NCBI GenBank assembly: GCA_949298805.1
Contig: CASFXY010000003.1
Span: 1-64,000 of the forward strand
Length of the DNA stretch: 64,000 nt
Source: an uncultured bacterium
GTDB lineage: Bacteria > Cyanobacteriota > Vampirovibrionia > Gastranaerophilales > Gastranaerophilaceae
Direction: 5' to 3'
Shown here piece after piece: positions 16,405 through 25,067 of the stretch. The translations under genes and the position numbers were made by a program. Every line of letters starts with the position of its first letter. The first letter of the stretch is position 1. Under the pieces are notes generated by a model. The model was not told the origin of the DNA, ran no database searches, and saw only the letters and a program-made list of their open reading frames with translations.

Positions 16405-18726
16405 ATGTACGGATTTAATTTTGAGCTGGATGATTTCCAAAAAGAGGCAATTGAACATATAAAAAACGGAAAAAGTGTCGTAGTTTGCGCACCCACCGGT
16501 GCGGGAAAAACTTGTATTGCTCAAAGTGCAATACATCTTGCACTTGAGAATGGTACAAGAATTTTTTACACAACACCCCTTAAAGCTCTTTCGAATCAAA
16601 AGTATTTTGATTTTTCTCGTGCATACGGAGAAGATAAAGTGGGGCTTTTAACCGGTGATACTACTATAAACCGCGAAGCTCAAATTGTTGTTATGACAAC
16701 AGAAGTATTTAGAAACATGCTTTACGGTACAACTTTTGGTACGCTGAAGGATAATCTTAAAGAAGTAAAATATGTCGTGCTTGATGAAGTTCATTACATG
16801 AATGATGAGCAGCGCGGAACTGTATGGGAAGAAAGTATTATCTATTGTCCCACAAATATTCAAATAATTGCATTAAGCGCGACGGTTCAAAATTCAAAAC
16901 AACTTACAAATTGGATAAATACTGTACATTCGGGTACCGAACATGTCTTTACCGATTTTCGTCCCGTACCATTGAGGTTTTATTACTATGACAGCTCAAA
17001 GCCTGATACTGTTTTGCCGCTTTTAACTCCCGAGGGTAAGTTAAACAAGAAAATTAAACCTGAGAGCAAGTATAAATATTTTAATAAGAAAACTGCGGTG
17101 AAAAATCCTGTTGCATCGATTGTTTTGGCTTTAAAAGAAAAAAACATGCTTCCTGCCATTTATTTTACTTTTTCGCGTAAAAAGTGCGATGAAAATGCTC
17201 AAAAATGTTCAACTTTAGAGCTTTTAACCAAAGAAGAAGCACAAAAAGTAAATAGGCTGGTTGATGAATATATAAAAGAAAATCCGTATTTGGAAAACAA
17301 TTCACAAATAGAGCTTGTTAAAAAAGGTGTAGCATCTCATCATGCCGGACTTTTGCCGGGGTGGAAAGTATTGATTGAAAGACTTTTTCAACAAGGGCTT
17401 ATAAAAATAGTGTTTGCAACAGAAACGCTTGCGGCAGGAATAAATATGCCCGCACGCACAACGGTAATAAGTTCTATTTCAAAGCGTACGGATGAAGGTC
17501 ATCGAACGCTAAGTGCCAATGAGTTTTTGCAAATGTCGGGTAGAGCGGGACGCCGCGGTATGGATGAAATAGGATATGTTGTAATCGTTGGTACTCCTTT
17601 TCAAACTCCTGATGAAGTAGCTTCTCTTGCAACTTCCGAGGCTAATCCGTTGGAGAGCAAATTTTCGCCTTGTTATTCAATGGTTTTAAATCTTTTGCAG
17701 CGCTTTAGTCTTGATGAGGCAAAAGAACTTATATTAAAAACCTTTGGCTATTATTCTTCATCGGATAGAATTTCTCCCCTTTTGGCGCAAATGGAAGAAT
17801 ATGAAAATATTATAAACGCAGCAAAAAGCTATAAGTGCCATTTGGGATTAAAAAATGATGATTTTATAGAATATAATAAGCTTAAAAATATGTATGTCGA
17901 AACGCGTACAATATTTAAGACTTTAAAGAGGCAAGCCCACAAATCAGGCAAAAAAGATACTCCCGAAGTTGCGGAATTTGGTAGAAAATCAAAAGAATTA
18001 TTCAGAAAAATAGAACATTTCGGATGTGATACCTGTAAATTATATAAAAAGCATAAAAAAGAGCTTGAATTGCTTGCCCGATATGAAAAAAAAGCTCGTC
18101 AGTTAAAAAAAGAAATTGAGTTTCAAAAAGATGTTTATTGGCAAAAATTTCTTGCGCATAAAAATATTCTAGAACAAACAGGAAACCTGATTGATAATTT
18201 TCCGACAGACAGGGGCAAAGTTACTATGGCTCTTAGAACTGAAAATGAATTGTATTTGTCAGAAATTATTTTAAGCGGTCTTTTAGACGACTTGAATCCT
18301 GCGGAATTGGCTTCGGTAATTTGTGCTTTGGCTTGCGAGGAAATGCGAACAAAGGATGAATGTGTTATAAATCCGCCCTGCCAAAAAGTGAGAAAAATAT
18401 TGGGAAAAATAAAAGATATAAGGAGAAAGATTTATATTTTAGAACGTGATTATAAAATTGAAAACACTATGAATTTACATTCACACTTTTGCTCACTAAT
18501 TGAATTTTGGGTAAATTCGGATAATACAGATACCCTTCCCATTAATGCTTGGGAAGAAATGTTTAAAAATAGTGAATTTTCTCAGGGCGACGTTGTTCGC
18601 GCTTTTAAACGAACAATTGATATCTTGCGTCAAATAACAATAATAGACGGACTAAAGCCCGAGCTTATTGAGAATGCCAAAAAAGCAATTCGTTCAATTA
18701 ATAGAGAACCGGTAAATGTTGATTAG
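16405..18726 (+). CDS. Ski2-like DExH-box RNA helicase
   Basis: A 773-residue superfamily 2 helicase of the Ski2/Mtr4 type found in Cyanobacteria and some other bacteria. Motif I is APTGAGKT (29-36), motif II is DEVH (127-130), motif III is ALSATV, motif V is FATETLAAGINMPAR and motif VI is QMSGRAGRRG. The C-terminal part has a helical region with C-x2-C (CDTCKLYKKHKKEL). Such helicases unwind structured RNA for processing or decay. It starts 7 bp after the M16 gene. Confidence 0.93.
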   Translation: MYGFNFELDDFQKEAIEHIKNGKSVVVCAPTGAGKTCIAQSAIHLALENGTRIFYTTPLKALSNQKYFDFSRAYGEDKVGLLTGDTTINREAQIVVMTTEVFRNMLYGTTFGTLKDNLKEVKYVVLDEVHYMNDEQRGTVWEESIIYCPTNIQIIALSATVQNSKQLTNWINTVHSGTEHVFTDFRPVPLRFYYYDSSKPDTVLPLLTPEGKLNKKIKPESKYKYFNKKTAVKNPVASIVLALKEKNMLPAIYFTFSRKKCDENAQKCSTLELLTKEEAQKVNRLVDEYIKENPYLENNSQIELVKKGVASHHAGLLPGWKVLIERLFQQGLIKIVFATETLAAGINMPARTTVISSISKRTDEGHRTLSANEFLQMSGRAGRRGMDEIGYVVIVGTPFQTPDEVASLATSEANPLESKFSPCYSMVLNLLQRFSLDEAKELILKTFGYYSSSDRISPLLAQMEEYENIINAAKSYKCHLGLKNDDFIEYNKLKNMYVETRTIFKTLKRQAHKSGKKDTPEVAEFGRKSKELFRKIEHFGCDTCKLYKKHKKELELLARYEKKARQLKKEIEFQKDVYWQKFLAHKNILEQTGNLIDNFPTDRGKVTMALRTENELYLSEIILSGLLDDLNPAELASVICALACEEMRTKDECVINPPCQKVRKILGKIKDIRRKIYILERDYKIENTMNLHSHFCSLIEFWVNSDNTDTLPINAWEEMFKNSEFSQGDVVRAFKRTIDILRQITIIDGLKPELIENAKKAIRSINREPVNVD

Positions 18727-18811
18727 TATTAAATTTTGTAAATATTCTATATTTAATTGTTAATATTTTAAATTGTGCTGCATTTTTAAATTTGTTAAAT
18801 ATGGAGTTTTT

Positions 18812-20524
18812 ATGCAGGTTAGCAAAATTACAAATGTGTATCCGGATAATAAAAATGAATTAAAAAAACAAAAAAGTGCAATTTTGCCAAAAGCAAAAGC
18901 CGAAAAGCCTTTTTTGTCTGATGTTGCATCTTCATATATAAGGGCTAATTATGCACCCTTATCCTTTAAGGGAAATGTAAAAGAGATAAAGGACGCCTAT
19001 ATTATTACAGGCGAGTCTGATGATGTTCCTTTGTTGGCTACCAAAAAGAATAATTCTTATGTTGTAGATTTTGATTCGCAAACAGAAATAGTTTACGGTA
19101 AACATGCCTATAGCTATTTGAAAGACAGGGATTATTTTGAATATGATACGCAAATCATATTTCCAAAAAAAGCATCGGGAAGGCTTATTACAAAGTATGG
19201 CAAAGAAATAAAATTGGGTGAAAATTCAGTTGCATTAATAAATGCAGGAACAAATGCCTCGGTCAAAGTCGACCAAGGTTATCCTATGATTATTTTGTCT
19301 AAAAAAGATTATGATTGGTATGAGCGTTACAAAAAAGATGCAAAAGATGAAACAATAAAAAATAAATTTTTAGAGTTGATTTATTATAATTCTCATCTTT
19401 ATGACGGAAATTTTTCTTTACATGCATTATTACCTTCAAAATTAAATGAAGTCAATTTCTTATCTTCGGTGGGTATTGATAAATATAAGTCGAGAAATAA
19501 CATTCTGGAGGATTTATACCAAAAAAGAGAACTTCTGTCGCAACAAGACAAAGAACAAGTTGAATTTGCAAAAGAACTTGCAGATAAATTAATTCAAGAT
19601 GGTATAATATCAGAAAAACAAGACGGGTATTATCGTTTTAATATTTTATATAACCCTGAGTACGAAGAAAAATATTTATTCCAAAAAGGTTATACCAAAG
19701 AGCAAATCGAAACAATTATGCCGGTATTTAAAAAAGCTCGACAAGCCCGCATGGATTCTAGATTTTCATTTAAAAACCCTGTAAAAGATTATCCTCCCGA
19801 GTTAATTATAAAAATGAAACAACACGGAATATTACATGATAACAAAAAACTTGCTGACGAGTTTATATTCTGGAAAGATGTTTTTGCAAACGAAACAGAT
19901 ATGTGGAATAAATTGCGCCAAGAAGGTTTTAGTGATGATGAAATAAAAATCATTGTTGATAATTGGAAAAAATATAATATGACCGGTTATGACCTTAGCG
20001 GATTGAGATTTATTGATTCACAGCTAGCAGTTTATGATTTTTCGGGCAAATTAAATAATTGGACTCAAGAAGGTACAAATTGGATAACTAATTCGACAGC
20101 ACTTTCTTCGGGAAGTGGAACCTCTCCTTTTGTAGGTGTTTCTATGGTGCAAAGTGATAAAAGCGAAATTTTACCCATGTCAGCCATAAGAAGTGAAGAA
20201 AAATTACACGCACATCCGAATTTAGAAGAAAAAAGACAAACGGAAATTTATTTAATAACAAGCGGGGCAGCTGCGCTTAATGTGGTTAAAGACGGTAAAA
20301 GCCAAGTAAAAATATTGCATGAAGGAGATTTGGCAGTTGTGGGTCCCGGGGTTATGCATTCCATAAATTCAATTGCCGGCGAATATGAACACATAGTTTC
20401 ACAAGTCCCATCTGCTTTTCAATACGGTTTTAGCTTTAAACAAATTGTGGAACCGCCAAAGGATTATGACGAAGAAAAACTGGCACAAGAAGCTTTTATG
20501 CTTCTTGAGGACTATAAATCTTAA
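18812..20524 (+). CDS. Unknown cupin-domain protein with SFKG motif
   Basis: A 571-residue protein I do not recognise as a whole. The basic N-terminal region contains SFKG at 51-54. A beta-rich segment follows (about 65-170), then a helical middle with two similar units, LFQKGYTKEQIETIMPVFKK and LRQEGFSDDEIKIIVDNWKK. The C-terminal cupin domain (about 440-545) has the histidine-bearing strand KLHAHPN, EIYLITSGAAAL and VVGPGVMHSI, which could bind a metal. The reading frame opens at 18773, but the ATG at 18812 has GGAG five bases upstream. It converges on glmS with only 3 bp between stop codons. Confidence 0.75.
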   Translation: MQVSKITNVYPDNKNELKKQKSAILPKAKAEKPFLSDVASSYIRANYAPLSFKGNVKEIKDAYIITGESDDVPLLATKKNNSYVVDFDSQTEIVYGKHAYSYLKDRDYFEYDTQIIFPKKASGRLITKYGKEIKLGENSVALINAGTNASVKVDQGYPMIILSKKDYDWYERYKKDAKDETIKNKFLELIYYNSHLYDGNFSLHALLPSKLNEVNFLSSVGIDKYKSRNNILEDLYQKRELLSQQDKEQVEFAKELADKLIQDGIISEKQDGYYRFNILYNPEYEEKYLFQKGYTKEQIETIMPVFKKARQARMDSRFSFKNPVKDYPPELIIKMKQHGILHDNKKLADEFIFWKDVFANETDMWNKLRQEGFSDDEIKIIVDNWKKYNMTGYDLSGLRFIDSQLAVYDFSGKLNNWTQEGTNWITNSTALSSGSGTSPFVGVSMVQSDKSEILPMSAIRSEEKLHAHPNLEEKRQTEIYLITSGAAALNVVKDGKSQVKILHEGDLAVVGPGVMHSINSIAGEYEHIVSQVPSAFQYGFSFKQIVEPPKDYDEEKLAQEAFMLLEDYKS

Positions 20525-20527
20525 TTT

Positions 20528-22378
20528 TTATTCAACAGTTACCGATTTGGCAAGATTTCTTGGTTGGTCAACATCCTTACCTAGATATTCCGCTATGTAG
20601 TATGCCAAAAGTTGCAGCACAACAATGTTTAATGCCGGTGATAAATTGTCCGAAATATCGGGTATAATAAGTATGTCATCAAACAGCTCTTTATGTTTTT
20701 TGTCAATATAATTTGAAACACCTATTAACTTGGCTTGACGGGCTTTTGCTTCTTCGCAATTGGACATTACTTTATCATATACTATTCCTTTGTTTAAAAT
20801 TGCAAGAACCGGCATGGTTTCATCAAGCATTGCAATAGGTCCGTGTTTTAATTCTCCGGCACTATATCCGGTTGCATTAATATAGCTTATTTCCTTGAGT
20901 TTTAATGCCCCCTCAAGAGCTGTCGGAAAATTAATTCCGCGAGCAATAAAAATAAAATCCTTAAAACTTGAATACTTCTTTGCAACAGTTTTTATATTTT
21001 CTGTATTATTTGTAATCATCTCTATTTTATTTGGCAATTCAAGCATTTCTTGTTTTAGTAAAATAATTTCTTTGTTGTTTGTTGTCTTTTCATCCTTAAT
21101 TTGAGTTAAATAAACTGTTAATAAATATAATGACAAAAGCTGAGCCACATAAGATTTAGTAGCTGCAACCGATACCTCAATTCCTGCATTAACCGGCAGC
21201 AAACTATCTGCAAGACGTGCCATTGTACTATCAGGACGATTTGTAATTATTAAAACATGCGACCCTTTTTCTTTTACTTGCTTAATTGCAGTAATTGTAT
21301 CCGCTGTTTCACCTGATTGAGAAATACCTATTACCAGAGTATTTTTATCAGCTATTGTATCTCTATATATATACTCGCTTGATGCTTCAACATCGGTAGG
21401 TATTTTTGCATATTTTTCCAGAATATATTTTCCTACCAACCCCGCATGCAGCGATGTTCCACAAGCAATAATTTGTATTCTGTTAATATTTTTCAAATCA
21501 TTTGTATTTAATTTTACATCTTCAAGAACAATGGGTGCTTTTGAATCTTTTAATTTTCCGTTTAATACATTTCTTGCTACATCACTTTGCTCATGGATTT
21601 CTTTAAGCATATAGTGCTTATATCCCATTTTAGAAAGAGAAACAGGTTCAAAAGGTAGCATTTCAATTTTATTTTCAAGTATATTGCCTTCTAAATCAGT
21701 AATTTTAATTAAATCTTTCTTAACTTCGGCAACTTGATTGTCATTTAAGTATATTGCTCTTTTTGTATATTCAATTATTGCAGGTATATCGCTTGCAATG
21801 TAATTTTCACCTTCTCCCACACCAATTATCAACGGGGCATTTTTTCTTGCAACTATAATTCTGTCTTGCAGCGTTTTGTGCATGGCGCAAAACGCGTATG
21901 CACCTTTAATTTTTTTAACCGCATTTGTCATAGCTTTAAGCAAATCTTTACATTTTGAAAATTCATGCGCTATTAAATGTGCAGCGACTTCCGAATCTGT
22001 TTGGGATTTAAATTCGCAACCGCACTTTTCAAGTTCTGCTTTTAATTCCTTGTAATTCTCTATAATTCCATTGTGAACCACAACAAGACTACCGCAGTTA
22101 CATGTATGAGGATGTGCATTGAGTTCTGTAGGAAGCCCATGAGTTGCCCAACGAATATGACCTATTCCAACAACTGATTTATTGCATATATTTTGTTCTT
22201 TGTTTAAAACTTCTCGTAAATTGTTTAGCTTCCCCGGTGCTTTAAAAATTTCTATTTTATTTTTTGTCATAAGAGCAACACCTGAGGAATCGTAGCCTCT
22301 GTATTCAAGATAAGAAAGCCCTTTTAATAAAATTTCGCTTGCTTTTTTGTTTCCTATATATCCTACTATTCCGCACAT
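20528..22378 (-). CDS. glmS: Glutamine--fructose-6-phosphate aminotransferase
   Basis: First committed step to UDP-GlcNAc for peptidoglycan and lipopolysaccharide. It has 616 residues, typical length. The class II glutaminase domain begins with the catalytic C2 (MCGIVGYIG), has RWATHG and the HNGIIENY strand. Two SIS isomerase domains follow (CGTSLHAG; SQSGETADT), and the C-terminus is QPRNLAKSVTVE. AAAGGA precedes the ATG. The 62-bp gap upstream is too short for a glmS ribozyme. Confidence 0.98.
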   Translation of the reverse strand: MCGIVGYIGNKKASEILLKGLSYLEYRGYDSSGVALMTKNKIEIFKAPGKLNNLREVLNKEQNICNKSVVGIGHIRWATHGLPTELNAHPHTCNCGSLVVVHNGIIENYKELKAELEKCGCEFKSQTDSEVAAHLIAHEFSKCKDLLKAMTNAVKKIKGAYAFCAMHKTLQDRIIVARKNAPLIIGVGEGENYIASDIPAIIEYTKRAIYLNDNQVAEVKKDLIKITDLEGNILENKIEMLPFEPVSLSKMGYKHYMLKEIHEQSDVARNVLNGKLKDSKAPIVLEDVKLNTNDLKNINRIQIIACGTSLHAGLVGKYILEKYAKIPTDVEASSEYIYRDTIADKNTLVIGISQSGETADTITAIKQVKEKGSHVLIITNRPDSTMARLADSLLPVNAGIEVSVAATKSYVAQLLSLYLLTVYLTQIKDEKTTNNKEIILLKQEMLELPNKIEMITNNTENIKTVAKKYSSFKDFIFIARGINFPTALEGALKLKEISYINATGYSAGELKHGPIAMLDETMPVLAILNKGIVYDKVMSNCEEAKARQAKLIGVSNYIDKKHKELFDDILIIPDISDNLSPALNIVVLQLLAYYIAEYLGKDVDQPRNLAKSVTVE

Positions 22379-22440
22379 AAAATATTCCTTTAATCCCTTT
22401 TAATTCAGCTATTTTATTACACAAAAAAATATCAATCAAA

Positions 22441-23499
22441 TTAAGATTTCATAAAGAGATTATTCAATTCTTGCGGTTTAAAAATTCCATATTCTGTTAT
22501 AATGCCTGTTATTAGCTCGCTTGGCGTTACATCGAAACTCGGATTGATAATTTTTACACCGTCGGCACATATTTTTTTACCGTTAATTGTAGTAACTTCT
22601 TCTTCCCCTCTTAATTCTATGGGTATATGCTCTCCTGATTTTATTGACATATCTATTGTTGATTTTGGTGCTGCAATGTAGAATGGTATATTGTGGTATT
22701 TGGCTGCAATAGCAACAGTGTATGTTCCGATTTTATTTGCAGTATCACCATTTGCGGCAATTCTATCCGCACCGGTTACAACAACATCAATTATACCTTT
22801 TTTCATAAAGTACGAACACATGCCATCAGTAATTAGTGTTACCGGAATTCCGTCTTCCACAAGTTCAAAAGTTGTAATGCGCGCACCTTGTTGTCTGGGT
22901 CTGGTTTCATCTGCAAAAACTTGAACAGTGTTATCTTTTGCATAAGCACTTCTTACAACCCCAAGTGCCGTACCATATCCTACTGTTGCAAGAGCGCCTG
23001 CATTACAGTGAGTAAGTATAGTTGCGCCTTTTGGTATAATTTGTGCGCCATAATCGCCAATTTTTTTATTAATTTCCATATCTTCGTTTTCAAGTTTTAT
23101 GGCGTTTTCAATAAGATTATGGGTTATTTCTTCTTTTGTGCCCCCTTGATTTACGATTTTAAGCTGTTCGTTAAGTGCCCAGCTTAAGTTGACCGCAGTC
23201 GGTCTTGATGAATTAATATAATCCATTCCTTTTTTTAATTTTTCCGTAAAATTTTTTTCGTTACTTTTTAAAAGTTCTATTGCGCATAATGCCGCCCCAT
23301 GCGCACCTGAAATTCCTATTGCCGGCGCACCTCTTACTATCATTTCTTTTATGGCTTTATACATTTGTTCGGTTGTTCTTATGTCAACTTTTTTATATTC
23401 ATAAGGAATTAACGTTTGGTCAACCATTCTTGAAATGCCTTCAAGCTCGCCTGTTTTTACCCATTCTACAGTTTTAATTTTAGAGTGAAATTCGCTCAT
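22441..23499 (-). CDS. mtnA: S-methyl-5-thioribose-1-phosphate isomerase
   Basis: Methionine-salvage isomerase that converts methylthioribose-1-phosphate to the ribulose form. It has 352 residues, usual for MtnA, in the eIF2B-alpha-like fold. Motifs include RGAPAIGISGA, the catalytic cysteine in ILTHCNAGALAT and the aspartate in VVTGADRIAANGD. AAAGGA precedes the ATG. Other salvage genes are not adjacent. speD at 6648-7097 is a likely source of the methylthioadenosine precursor. glmS follows on the same strand. Confidence 0.96.
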   Translation of the reverse strand: MSEFHSKIKTVEWVKTGELEGISRMVDQTLIPYEYKKVDIRTTEQMYKAIKEMIVRGAPAIGISGAHGAALCAIELLKSNEKNFTEKLKKGMDYINSSRPTAVNLSWALNEQLKIVNQGGTKEEITHNLIENAIKLENEDMEINKKIGDYGAQIIPKGATILTHCNAGALATVGYGTALGVVRSAYAKDNTVQVFADETRPRQQGARITTFELVEDGIPVTLITDGMCSYFMKKGIIDVVVTGADRIAANGDTANKIGTYTVAIAAKYHNIPFYIAAPKSTIDMSIKSGEHIPIELRGEEEVTTINGKKICADGVKIINPSFDVTPSELITGIITEYGIFKPQELNNLFMKS

Positions 23500-23510
23500 T
23501 AATTTGTCCT

Positions 23511-23984
23511 TTATTCAATATGTATGTCTATTTCTTCGATGTCGTCAGGTTTTTTTTCAAATTGTGAAAGTAGAAATATTGCCCCCATTCCTGTTGTTGC
23601 ATTTGTTAGTGCCACAAGTATTCCTATTGTAACAACTATAACAAGAAAGAGCCAAAAAGTGTCAAAATTTACTATATAAGGTATGCCATAAGAGTAATAT
23701 GACGGAATAAATGCATGTATTATAAGTACCAGCGGTGTAAAAATTGCAAAATATGCAACCGTTGAACAAAAACCGACCATTGCCCCAAGGGCTGCACCTT
23801 GCTGATTTTCAAGAAAACCTATTTCATTTTTTGCTTTCATAAAAAATATAATCGCAGGCGCACATAAAAGCCCGAGAGCAAAGGCTACAAGACCTATTAA
23901 AAAACCTATAATGCCAACCAATGCTAATATAGCACCTAAAATAAATGCATAAATTGCGGCTTTTTTTGCTATTAGTGTATTCAT
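23511..23984 (-). CDS. Small multi-pass membrane protein of unknown function
   Basis: A 157-residue hydrophobic protein I cannot assign. It has about four transmembrane segments: roughly 8-30 (Gly/Ala-rich), 33-50, 68-92 and 108-140. The tail is short and acidic (DDIEEIDIHIE). It is probably a DUF-type small permease-like or structural protein. The start overlaps the ruvC stop by 4 bp (ATGA), and mtnA starts 11 bp after it ends, so it sits in a ruvC-mtnA transcript. Confidence 0.75.
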   Translation of the reverse strand: MNTLIAKKAAIYAFILGAILALVGIIGFLIGLVAFALGLLCAPAIIFFMKAKNEIGFLENQQGAALGAMVGFCSTVAYFAIFTPLVLIIHAFIPSYYSYGIPYIVNFDTFWLFLVIVVTIGILVALTNATTGMGAIFLLSQFEKKPDDIEEIDIHIE

Positions 23985-24472
23985 ATTATCTCCCTGTTTT
24001 TAATTTCTAAATTTCTGGCATGGCAAATGCCAATTGCTATTGAATCTATTGTATCATCCAATTTGGTATTGGAACTGAGTTCTACATATCTTTTAACCAT
24101 AGATTTTACTTCATCTTTACTTGCTCTGCCATGACCTGTTAGGACTTGTTTTATGACAATCGGAGTATATTCTCCCGTTTCAACCCCGGATTCCTCAAGT
24201 GCTGCAAGAATTACGCCGCGAGCTTGGGCTACCGGAATTACAGTTTTTTGGTTTTTAAAAAAGAAAAGCTGTTCTATTGCTGCACATTGCGGGTTGAATG
24301 TAGTGCAAATTTGCTTTATGTCGCGGTAAATTTCTGCCAACCTTTTTTGATGGGGCATGTTTTTATCTGTCTGTATAGAACCGCATGAAATAAGCTCATA
24401 GCCGTCATCTTTGGCTTCTATTATACTATAACCGGTTATTCCAATTCCGGGGTCTATTCCTAAAATTCTCAT
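23981..24472 (-). CDS. ruvC: Holliday junction resolvase RuvC
   Basis: Endonuclease that cuts four-way junctions made in recombination. It has 163 residues, normal length. The RNase H-like fold has catalytic acids D7 (LGIDPGIGITGY), E67 (AAIEQLFF) and the C-terminal DDTIDSIAIGICH pair. RuvA and RuvB are not in the window. TATAAT ends 7 nt before the ATG and no Shine-Dalgarno lies between, so the mRNA is probably leaderless. Confidence 0.96.
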   Translation of the reverse strand: MRILGIDPGIGITGYSIIEAKDDGYELISCGSIQTDKNMPHQKRLAEIYRDIKQICTTFNPQCAAIEQLFFFKNQKTVIPVAQARGVILAALEESGVETGEYTPIVIKQVLTGHGRASKDEVKSMVKRYVELSSNTKLDDTIDSIAIGICHARNLEIKNREII

Positions 24473-24479
24473 AAAATTA

Positions 24480-24485
24480 ATTATA
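24480..24485 (-). promoter_or_regulatory. -10 box for ruvC, probable leaderless promoter
   Basis: TATAAT on the minus strand with seven bases (TAATTTT) to the ruvC ATG. Confidence 0.55.
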
Positions 24486-24536
24486 TTATGAAAGAAAACT
24501 CAAGGGTGAGAATTTAATAAAAATATATAAAATAAA

Positions 24537-24561
24537 ATGCGATTTGATTTTCAAATCGCAT
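24537..24561 (-). terminator. Hairpin with 11-bp perfect stem
   Basis: ATGCGATTTGA and TCAAATCGCAT around a TTT loop. On the minus strand it is followed by a T-rich run, so it would terminate a minus-strand transcript arising from 24562-24760, where I see no gene. It could instead be a regulatory or processing structure upstream of ruvC. Confidence 0.45.
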
Positions 24562-24703
24562 AAGTCAAGAAAGGAATGGTTAGACTATTAACATTTGAAT
24601 TATTACACAAAAAAAATTACTATGCAAATTTCTTAATATATTGTAACGTTTGCTAAACATTTTGTTGTATAGATAAAGATTAAATAAAAATGATATACAT
24701 TAC

Positions 24704-24763
24704 TGGACAAAAATTTTTTTTGGGTGTAAAATACTAAAGCTTTATTAAAAGAAGGTATTTTAC
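24704..24763 (+). promoter_or_regulatory. Promoter and inverted repeat before the 26-codon ORF
   Basis: TGGACA (24704-24709), a 17-bp spacer and TAAAAT (24727-24732) form the best sigma-70-type promoter in the window. A perfect 9-bp inverted repeat, GTAAAATAC (24726-24734) and GTATTTTAC (24755-24763), covers the -10 and ends exactly at the ATG. It encloses the palindrome TAAAGCTTTA and the Shine-Dalgarno GAAGG. Position suggests an operator; the right arm also overlaps the ribosome-binding site. Confidence 0.6.
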
Positions 24764-24844
24764 ATGTTAAGAAATTTATTTGAATTGTTGCGACGTAGAT
24801 TTTTTAAAGTGCAGGAGGCTCGCGTATACGTTCGTATAGATTAA
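24764..24844 (+). CDS. 26-aa basic peptide, small ORF
   Basis: A short reading frame starting MLRNLFELLRRRFFK and ending YVRID. GAAGG lies eight bases before the ATG, a near-consensus promoter lies upstream and a GC-rich hairpin terminator ends 46 bp after the stop. The whole unit would give an RNA of about 150 nt. The peptide is arginine-rich and amphipathic in its first half. I do not recognise it. It could be a small membrane-associated protein, a toxin-like peptide, a leader peptide or the coding part of a regulatory RNA. Confidence 0.5.
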   Translation: MLRNLFELLRRRFFKVQEARVYVRID

Positions 24845-24863
24845 TAAATTTAATATGAATTTT

Positions 24864-24890
24864 AAAGAGCCGCCCTTAAAGCGGCTCTTT
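24864..24890 (+). terminator. Hairpin terminator after the 26-codon ORF
   Basis: AAAGAGCCGC and GCGGCTCTTT form a perfect 10-bp GC-rich stem around a 7-nt loop, ending in a short T run (TTTT). It separates the 26-codon ORF from the 24-codon ORF and the gene at 25068. Confidence 0.75.
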
Positions 24891-24973
24891 TGGTTTAAAA
24901 ATGTAAATATTAATACTAAAAAGAGCAAAAAAAATACGTCACATGCGTTTAAAAAAAAGTGAAGGTTAATAAT

Positions 24974-25048
24974 ATGAAAAATCTCAGACATACTTTACAA
25001 ATTAAAGAAAGGGTTCAAAAGTTGATGAACCTTGTTTGGGGACTATAG
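24974..25048 (+). CDS. 24-aa small ORF upstream of the 25068 gene
   Basis: A short frame starting MKNLRHTLQIKERVQKL and ending NLVWGL. GAAGG lies eight bases before its ATG, and the stop is 19 bp ahead of the next gene's ATG. It may be a real small protein or a leader peptide coupled to the gene at 25068. The predicted peptide is basic and helical. I know no homologue. Confidence 0.4.
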   Translation: MKNLRHTLQIKERVQKLMNLVWGL

Positions 25049-25067
25049 AAATTTGTAAGGAAAAAAT

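Noticed and set aside
22379-22440. glmS ribozyme or riboswitch
   Set aside because: The gap between mtnA and glmS is 62 bp, too short, and shows no ribozyme core.
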